This document shows, piece by piece, positions 60,330 through 64,000 of a DNA stretch of 64,000 bases. Position 1 is the stretch's first letter; each line of letters starts with the position of its first letter. The stretch comes from CAYNRG01 sp047974855 (GTDB lineage Bacteria; Bacillota_I; Bacilli_A; Erysipelotrichales; Erysipelotrichaceae). The translations under genes were made by a program, and so were the position numbers. Location of the stretch: the NCBI GenBank assembly GCA_047974855.1, contig JBKECT010000040.1, forward strand, positions 1 through 64,000, read 5' to 3'. The notes beneath the pieces are model-generated. The model saw only the letters and a list, made by a program, of their open reading frames with translations. It did not search any database and was not told the DNA's origin.

Positions 60330-60761
60330 CTAAATAATCCTTGAGTGACGGAAAGCAGCTACAGCACCGGCTATCCAATAAAGGGCGTAATAGATAGAAC
60401 CAAAAATATTAGTTAATATATATTTGAATGCAAGACCAAAAATTTCAAAAAGTGAATAGAAATCAAAAATTGATGGTACGGATAGAAAAATTAAAGTAAT
60501 TTCAATTATAAAAAAAGATAAAATAGCGCAAAAAACGGCAGCGATAGAAAACGATGTGGTAACACCACGTCCAAATTTTTGCATTGCGATTCCGACAAGA
60601 AGTCCTACACCAATATAATAAAATATTGAAAAATTCGCAGAAAAATAAAAAAGTATAAATGCGACAGTAACACCACATATAATTGCTGTAAAAATACCTG
60701 CTGCTAAGCCGTGAAGTAATCTCTCATGCCTTCTTAAAACATCAGAATTAAATATTTCCAT
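60330..60761 (-). CDS. Four-helix membrane protein of unknown function
   Basis: A 143-residue hydrophobic protein with about four membrane helices and short charged ends (RRHERLLHG at the start, AAFRHSR at the end). I recognise no family. AAGGAGG lies upstream of the ATG. It precedes alr in the same transcript, a position that suggests but does not show an envelope role. Confidence 0.75.
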   Translation of the reverse strand: MEIFNSDVLRRHERLLHGLAAGIFTAIICGVTVAFILFYFSANFSIFYYIGVGLLVGIAMQKFGRGVTTSFSIAAVFCAILSFFIIEITLIFLSVPSIFDFYSLFEIFGLAFKYILTNIFGSIYYALYWIAGAVAAFRHSRII

Positions 60762-60837
60762 AGTAAAACCTCCTTGTAGATTTACTCTTATTATATACTA
60801 AAAATGCTCAAAATCTACAGAAAGTCGGTTCTAGAGA

Positions 60838-61296
60838 CTATAATTTAATCTTATTTGCGAGTTTTATTAAAGCTTCATCCATTCTTGCGATACGAGTTTC
60901 TTCTTTTTTTGCACTAGTTAGCCATAAATAATATTTCCTCTGATTAGAGTAGGAAAGGGAATAAAAAAATTGATAGGCCTCTTTATTTTTCTTGAGCATT
61001 TTTTCAAAATCACTAGGCAACTTTATTTCTCTTAGGTCCTCATCTTTTTCTAGTTCAACTTGGATGGTGTCTCCTGGCTGTTTCCCAATTTCTGTTCGAA
61101 TGGCTTTAGTAATACCAATCATATAACAAGATAGTCCCATGTTGACAATTGATCCACGGTAATCATAGCCATCAAATTTGACCTTTACTTTAACTCTTTT
61201 GGCATTGAATTCTTTTTCTACATCAAAGGGAACTTCAATGTAAGTAGCATCTTTATCTTCAACTTTTTTAATCACAGTTTTAAATTTGTATTTCAT
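60838..61296 (-). CDS. YdeI/OmpD-associated family protein with DUF1905 domain
   Basis: A 152-residue protein: a DUF1905 β-barrel (residues ~1-85, YIEVPFDVEKEF...VKVKFDGYDYRGS...GDTIQVELEKD) and an OmdA-like helical tail (KLPSDFEKMLKKNKEAYQFFYSLSYSNQRKYYLWLTSAKKEETRIARM). Some relatives affect tolerance to peptides, but the biochemical role is unknown. Overlaps the DUF4256 gene by four bases. Confidence 0.88.
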   Translation of the reverse strand: MKYKFKTVIKKVEDKDATYIEVPFDVEKEFNAKRVKVKVKFDGYDYRGSIVNMGLSCYMIGITKAIRTEIGKQPGDTIQVELEKDEDLREIKLPSDFEKMLKKNKEAYQFFYSLSYSNQRKYYLWLTSAKKEETRIARMDEALIKLANKIKL

Positions 61297-61850
61297 TTTG
61301 ATTCCCCTTCTAAATAGCGTTTGCAGCGAAAACCACGCGCACTATAATATGACTCGGCACCATTGTGATAAGTAAATGCGGTATTGTAGCGAAAGTCCAT
61401 GAAAAGAGCACCCCCTAATTTTCTGATCTTGTCAGGGGTTTTAATCCATGAGGATGTTTTTAAATCAAAGGGTTCGATGGTTTGTAGGTAGCGATACTCC
61501 TTTTCATCTAAAACTTTCACTTTCATTTCTTGTGCTAAAGTAAGTGCACTACTTTTGGGTTTTAATTTCTTTCTAGAAATCAGAGCTTCCTCATCATAAC
61601 AGAGATTTCTTCTGTTGGTGGGAGTTTCTTTGGAAAAGTCCACAAAGGCAACTCTGCCAAACAAATCCACTACATCAATTTCTCCGCCAGTTGTCTCCAT
61701 ATGAAACAAAGCGATGAGAAGCTCATCATTTGCTTCGATTTGAGCAAGGATCATCTTCCACTTTTGTTGGGGATGTCGGTGCATATTAGTTTCAAAGCGA
61801 TTTTCAAGTTGTTGAAGAAAAGAGTCTTTTTCTTTTTTAGTTAATCTCAT
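61293..61850 (-). CDS. DUF4256 domain-containing protein
   Basis: A 185-residue protein matching the DUF4256 family: METTGGEIDVVDL near residue 52, SKETPTNRRNLCYDEEAL, PFDLKTSSWIKTPDKIRKLGGALF, and HNGAESYYSARGFR near the end. Function unknown. First gene of the pair with the YdeI-like gene, with AAGGAG upstream. Confidence 0.9.
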   Translation of the reverse strand: MRLTKKEKDSFLQQLENRFETNMHRHPQQKWKMILAQIEANDELLIALFHMETTGGEIDVVDLFGRVAFVDFSKETPTNRRNLCYDEEALISRKKLKPKSSALTLAQEMKVKVLDEKEYRYLQTIEPFDLKTSSWIKTPDKIRKLGGALFMDFRYNTAFTYHNGAESYYSARGFRCKRYLEGESK

Positions 61851-61913
61851 AAGTATCTCCTTATAGAGAGTAGTGTACCCTATTCTGTGCTTAAATAAAA
61901 GACTAATGCCTTA

Positions 61914-62168
61914 ATGTATTTAGTTTTAAAGATGAAGAATAATGAAATTAAAAAAGCAGATGAAAATCTACTTTTTATAGTACGTGGGGATACTCCTGCT
62001 GACGGAATCGAGGAGTTTGAAGAGATGAATGAGTCATATCGACAACTTGGCGGAAATGGAACTGCAAAGATTATGCTTGGTAAGTCGAAATGTTGCCATG
62101 TCAAGGCGAGAAGTGTAAAGAACGGTAATCTTGGTGATTATGGTTTTTTTGAAAAAATTGAAATATAG
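61914..62168 (+). pseudogene. Probable 3' remnant of an unidentified gene
   Basis: An open frame of 84 codons without a Shine-Dalgarno at either ATG (61914, 61932). From about residue 23 the peptide looks genuinely coding (VRGDTPADGIEEFEEM, RQLGGNGTAKIMLGKSKCCHVKARS, LGDYGFFEKIEI), with balanced composition, and a terminator follows. The likely reading is the C-terminus of a longer gene whose 5' part was lost. I do not recognise the family; a short intact gene is the alternative. Confidence 0.45.
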
Positions 62169-62190
62169 TGCAAAATGTGCCAAACAAAAC

Positions 62191-62216
62191 AAAAACCCTT
62201 TAAACAAAGGGTTTTA
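62191..62216 (+). terminator. Terminator-like hairpin next to the mobile element
   Basis: AAAACCCTTT pairs with AAAGGGTTTT around AAAC, a 10-base stem. It ends the remnant above and marks the last clearly chromosomal feature. Confidence 0.65.
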
Positions 62217-62241
62217 AGCGCTATGGAGCGATTTATAGAAA

Positions 62242-62273
62242 GTAAACAAATCTTTTTTTTTCTTGTAAACAAA
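62242..62273 (+). repeat. Direct repeat GTAAACAAA at the element border
   Basis: GTAAACAAA occurs at 62242-62250 and 62265-62273, 23 bases apart, in the gap between chromosome and recombinase gene. It may mark recombinase binding sites, or be chance in AT-rich DNA. Confidence 0.3.
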
Positions 62274-62321
62274 CAATATCACAACAAAAAAAAATATACA
62301 AGTCTTTTTTTCAAATTTTTA

Positions 62322-63620
62322 TCATTTTGCCTTTTTTCTTTTCAATTTCACTTGCTGAATCAAACCCATTTTTGAAGATACAACGATTTTTTCAATATAC
62401 ATATCAATTAAATTTCTTTTATCTTTATGCAACATTTTATTAAATTCAATTTCAATCTTTTTATGAACTTCACTAAATTGTTTATGAATATTCTTAATTT
62501 CTTTTTCATATTCCTTAGCCATTGTTAAATATTCTTTTTTGCTAATTTTTTCTTCTTTATATACTTTCTCTAATTCTCTATTCTTTGAATGAGCAATGTA
62601 CAATTTTGCTTTATAATTTTTTAAATTTCTATCTTTAATTTTCTTATCAAAAAATAAAACTAAGTAAACTAATATATCCTTTAAAACATTTACTTCAGAA
62701 ACTCTATTTTTACATTTTTTACAATGATAATAAAGATACACTCTACTTCTTCCATAAGCAGACTGAACATACATTAAATCGCCACACTCACATTGCAAAT
62801 TACCATAAAATAAATAGTCATACATAATTCTATCACTTCTTACAGCTACCATAAATTGTAATCTATTATATTCTTCTAGTGTTAAAAAAGGTGTCATATT
62901 TTTAAAGACATATTCTTTTTTATCTTGTATAACAATTCCACAATAAACTTTATTCTTCATAACACTAGCAATTTTATCCGTTGAGAAAGGTATATTATTC
63001 TTTTTTAAATATTCATTCAACAATAGAGTTTGTTGAATATAAGAAAAATTTTTACCATCTAAAATCATATCATAAATTTGCATATATATTTCTTTCTCTT
63101 CTTCAATAATAATTAAAGCACCAGTTTCCTTATTTTTCCTATATCCAAAAGGAACTCTACTCTTAGTATACCTTCCATTTTGAATACCATTCTTCAACCC
63201 TTCCAAAGTTCTTTCAGAAATTTTATCTTCTTCCATATCAGCCAATAAAATTAGCATTCTTAATCCAAATCTTCCATCAGAAGATTTTATATCAAAACTT
63301 TCAGATAAACTAATAAATTCTATATTCTCTTTCAAAAATAACTTTTCTAAATATAACCAATCGGATATTTTTCTAGTCAATCGATCCAACTTATAACATA
63401 TCACTTTATCAATTTCTTGCTTTTTAATTTTTGAAATCATTTTCTTCATTTCGTTTCTATTCAGATTGGAAGCAGATTTTCCTTTATCTTCAAATAAAAT
63501 ATAATTATCTATTAAGTTTCTTTCACAATATTCAACTAAACTTTTTCTTTGTCCTTCCAAATTATAGCCATTTTCAGCTTGCTCTTTTGTAGATATACGA
63601 TTATAAATTGCAGTTTCCAT
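62322..63620 (-). CDS. Large serine recombinase / integrase
   Basis: A 432-residue protein. The resolvase domain (1-~145) has AIYNRISTKEQ with catalytic Ser10, YKLDRLTRK and LLADMEEDKISERTLEG. A Recombinase domain follows (GYRKNKETGALIII...IPFSTDKIASVMKNKVYCG), then a zinc ribbon (CECGD, YYHCKKC) and a coiled-coil tail rich in Lys and Glu. It would integrate and excise the element by strand exchange between attP and attB. Very AT-rich with a strong lysine/isoleucine bias, unlike the chromosomal genes. Confidence 0.95.
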   Translation of the reverse strand: METAIYNRISTKEQAENGYNLEGQRKSLVEYCERNLIDNYILFEDKGKSASNLNRNEMKKMISKIKKQEIDKVICYKLDRLTRKISDWLYLEKLFLKENIEFISLSESFDIKSSDGRFGLRMLILLADMEEDKISERTLEGLKNGIQNGRYTKSRVPFGYRKNKETGALIIIEEEKEIYMQIYDMILDGKNFSYIQQTLLLNEYLKKNNIPFSTDKIASVMKNKVYCGIVIQDKKEYVFKNMTPFLTLEEYNRLQFMVAVRSDRIMYDYLFYGNLQCECGDLMYVQSAYGRSRVYLYYHCKKCKNRVSEVNVLKDILVYLVLFFDKKIKDRNLKNYKAKLYIAHSKNRELEKVYKEEKISKKEYLTMAKEYEKEIKNIHKQFSEVHKKIEIEFNKMLHKDKRNLIDMYIEKIVVSSKMGLIQQVKLKRKKAK

Positions 63621-63646
63621 ATTGCCCCAACTTAAAAAAATATGGA

Positions 63647-63862
63647 CTATTTAAAGTCCACATATTTTTTATATTCCTTTCTAATATACTCATCTATCTT
63701 TTCACATTCTTCTATTGATAAATCATCTAATCTACCTTTCAAAAAACTATAAAATCTTGTAGTTCCAATTTCACAAGCACCAATAACAATCGTTACTTTA
63801 TACATTCTTGGAAGAGATTTAAATTTTCTAAAATAATAACTTTTTTTCTCCAATGCTTTCAT
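63647..63862 (-). CDS. Small element protein, possibly excisionase-like
   Basis: A 71-residue basic protein starting MKALEKKSYYFRKFKSLPRM, with a helix-turn-helix-like centre (GACEIGTTRFYSFLKGRL) and an acidic-basic tail. Position beside the recombinase and size suggest a directionality factor or element regulator, unproven. ATG 63862 follows AAAGGAG at 8 bases; the longer frame to 63901 has no such signal. Confidence 0.65.
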   Translation of the reverse strand: MKALEKKSYYFRKFKSLPRMYKVTIVIGACEIGTTRFYSFLKGRLDDLSIEECEKIDEYIRKEYKKYVDFK

Positions 63863-63925
63863 AATTTCTTCTCCTTTCATTTTTTCTAAAATATAACTCA
63901 TTTATCATTTTTTCACAATAAAATA

Positions 63926-64000
63926 TTAATACGAAGTACATTCATCTAGTTTTTCCATATCAACAAATTTAATATAATCTACATCACCAACAAAGTCAGA
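63926..64000 (-). CDS. C-terminal end of an unidentified element gene, 5'-partial
   Basis: The minus strand from the window edge is open for 24 codons and ends at TAA (63926-63928). The peptide (SDFVGDVDYIKFVDMEKLDE...) has plausible coding composition and lies just upstream of the small element gene. Too short to assign. Confidence 0.45.
   Translation of the reverse strand, partial: SDFVGDVDYIKFVDMEKLDECTSY

Larger units (their letters stand above)
62217..64000. mobile_element. Left end of an AT-rich integrative element (serine recombinase type)
   Basis: From about 62240 the base composition drops to roughly a quarter GC and stays there to the window edge. The stretch holds a large serine recombinase at its border, a small protein next to it and the end of a third gene, all on the minus strand. 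This is the layout of the integrase end of a phage, ICE or mobilisable element. The exact attachment site cannot be fixed with one end only; it should fall between 62217 and 62321. Confidence 0.65.

Noticed and set aside
62322..63620. Transposase of an IS607-type element
   Set aside because: The protein has the large-serine-recombinase order (resolvase, Recombinase, zinc ribbon, coiled coil), no TnpB is adjacent, and its size is far above IS607 TnpA.
1..64000. CRISPR array or cas genes
   Set aside because: No regularly spaced direct repeats and no Cas-like proteins were seen on either strand.

Overview
The window is about 62 kb of a low-GC, Gram-positive-type chromosome, flanked by about 0.5 kb that looks foreign on the left and an AT-rich mobile element on the right. 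Gene content fits Bacillota: TypA, a cdaA-cdaR-glmM operon, DUF1700 with PadR, a DtxR repressor, OhrR, ECF vitamin transporters, riboswitch-controlled transport and lipoproteins instead of an outer membrane. An anaerobic or microaerophilic gut-type Erysipelotrichia-like firmicute is my best guess, but no rRNA or marker phylogeny is available here.

Layout. 1-456: C-terminus of a parvulin-type foldase in GC-richer sequence with different codon use. It joins the rest through a tRNA-Asp (457-533) whose two acceptor strands do not match, which suggests an assembly chimera. 576-5714: tRNA-Gly, a PII-like protein with a CPA2 antiporter, PadR/DUF1700, thioredoxin, a candidate small RNA, tRNA-Leu and a long non-coding stretch. 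5736-21211: typA, a hydrolase, a group-B-like [FeFe] hydrogenase, peptidase T and a PfkB kinase, two thioredoxin-fold proteins, GNAT, cardiolipin synthase, a patatin/dUTPase/M18/MetAP operon and a CBS-type Mn pyrophosphatase. 21252-26506: cobalamin riboswitch with ECF S component and DUF4430 lipid-anchored or membrane-anchored protein, CorA, then a DtxR-type repressor facing feoA-feoB and a 54-aa FeoB partner. 26645-41670: deacetylase, MutY, WYL regulator, CDF exporter, XRE regulator, TraB protein, c-di-AMP operon, two-component system and an SPFH/NfeD group. 41805-49176: an envelope cluster (hydrolase, membrane-anchored MurF-like ligase, DUF308-like membrane protein with a putative permuted papain-like domain), then a MacAB-like exporter. 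49282-55904: guanine-type riboswitch with NCS2 permease, a siderophore ABC operon, and glutathione peroxidase with OhrR. 55938-61850: coaX-coaBC with an ECF S component, YfcE-like phosphoesterase, alanine racemase and small proteins. 62214-64000: serine-recombinase mobile element running off the window.

How parts connect. Iron: both iron-uptake operons (feo and siderophore ABC) carry the same dyad GTTAG-N6-CTAAC just downstream of a TTGACA/TATnnT promoter, and the window encodes a DtxR-family repressor with the full set of DtxR-type metal ligands. Vitamins: two ECF S components (one under a B12 riboswitch, one with CoA genes) imply salvage with an ECF module elsewhere. Peroxide: an OhrR-type dyad lies ahead of gpx-ohrR. 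Cell wall: glmM, alr, the MurF-like ligase and the polysaccharide deacetylase point to a peptidoglycan wall, with c-di-AMP signalling encoded in the same operon as glmM.

Limits: all calls are by eye from translated sequence, motifs and hairpins; no database search or structure calculation was run.
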